The notes under the pieces are model-generated. The model had not been told where the DNA came from, made no database searches, and saw only the letters and a list, made by a program, of their open reading frames with translations. From Lacimicrobium alkaliphilum (GTDB lineage Bacteria > Pseudomonadota > Gammaproteobacteria > Enterobacterales > Alteromonadaceae): DNA of 64,000 nt. The stretch covers positions 1,736,001-1,800,000 of the forward strand of contig NZ_CP013650.1 in NCBI RefSeq assembly GCF_001466725.1, written 5' to 3'. The position numbers and the translations under genes are program-made. Of this stretch, positions 63,963 through 64,000 are shown piece after piece (within the stretch, counting starts at the first letter, position 1; each line of letters begins with the position of its first letter).

Positions 63963-64000
63963 ACTCGCCTCTGTGATGTTTTTATATGGCCGTGATTATT

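Overview
The window fits a marine or saline-lake gammaproteobacterium of the order Alteromonadales, probably Alteromonadaceae. The evidence is a HexR-controlled Entner-Doudoroff operon with 15-bp HexR palindromes, CmoAB, an acs gene next to a LuxR-type response regulator, a DcaP-like porin, and E. coli-like synteny around gltX (Val and Ala tRNA genes) and around uvrY-uvrC-pgsA-tRNA(Gly-Cys-Leu). I do not assign a species.

Layout. 1-1246: a truncated response regulator with a C-terminal TPR-like region. 1.4-5.2 kb: gltX between a tRNA-Val cluster on the minus strand and a tRNA-Ala/tRNA-Glu cluster; both clusters are full of partial tRNA duplications. 5.4-7.1 kb: a PAS-GGDEF-EAL protein. 7.2-18 kb: central sugar catabolism (pykA, hexR, zwf-pgl-edd-glk-eda, a mutarotase and gapA). 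18-26 kb: glycogen and maltodextrin handling (malQ-glgB-glgX) followed by gnd. 26-38.7 kb: a lipoprotein, a second long GAPDH, an isolated holin/endolysin pair, a thioredoxin-like protein, an M14 carboxypeptidase, an AGCS symporter, small conserved proteins, cmoAB and a porin. 38.9-50.2 kb: acs and its likely regulator, adenosine deaminase, an esterase-fold protein without its catalytic residues, a PHB depolymerase-type secreted protein, yaiL, ansA and uvrY. 50.2-53.3 kb: uvrC, pgsA and tRNA-Gly/Cys/Leu. 54.2-62.4 kb: a GC-richer defence island with hsdM-hsdS, an AbiEi/AbiEii toxin-antitoxin pair and hsdR, which carries an in-frame amber codon. 62.6-64 kb: a secreted M24 peptidase.

The carbon genes form one logical unit. 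Glycogen and maltodextrin enzymes feed hexose phosphates into zwf-pgl-edd-eda (with glk making glucose-6-phosphate), Gnd gives the pentose branch, and gapA and pykA complete lower glycolysis. HexR boxes lie before pykA and between hexR and zwf, with a weaker one before gapA.

The most unusual signal is a family of roughly 70-100-bp elements made of four consecutive hairpins. Three copies sit next to tRNA-Glu T-arm sequence, splitting it inside the T-loop (one interrupts an otherwise nearly complete tRNA-Glu gene). Two inverted copies split tRNA-Leu T-arm sequence, and a sixth, truncated copy lies at the far edge of the restriction island. Stem sequences differ between copies with compensatory changes. 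Together with 99-bp tandem repeats that carry tRNA-Val 3' halves and 345-bp repeats that carry tRNA-Leu 3' ends, this suggests an uncharacterised process that targets or amplifies the 3' portions of tRNA genes in this genome.
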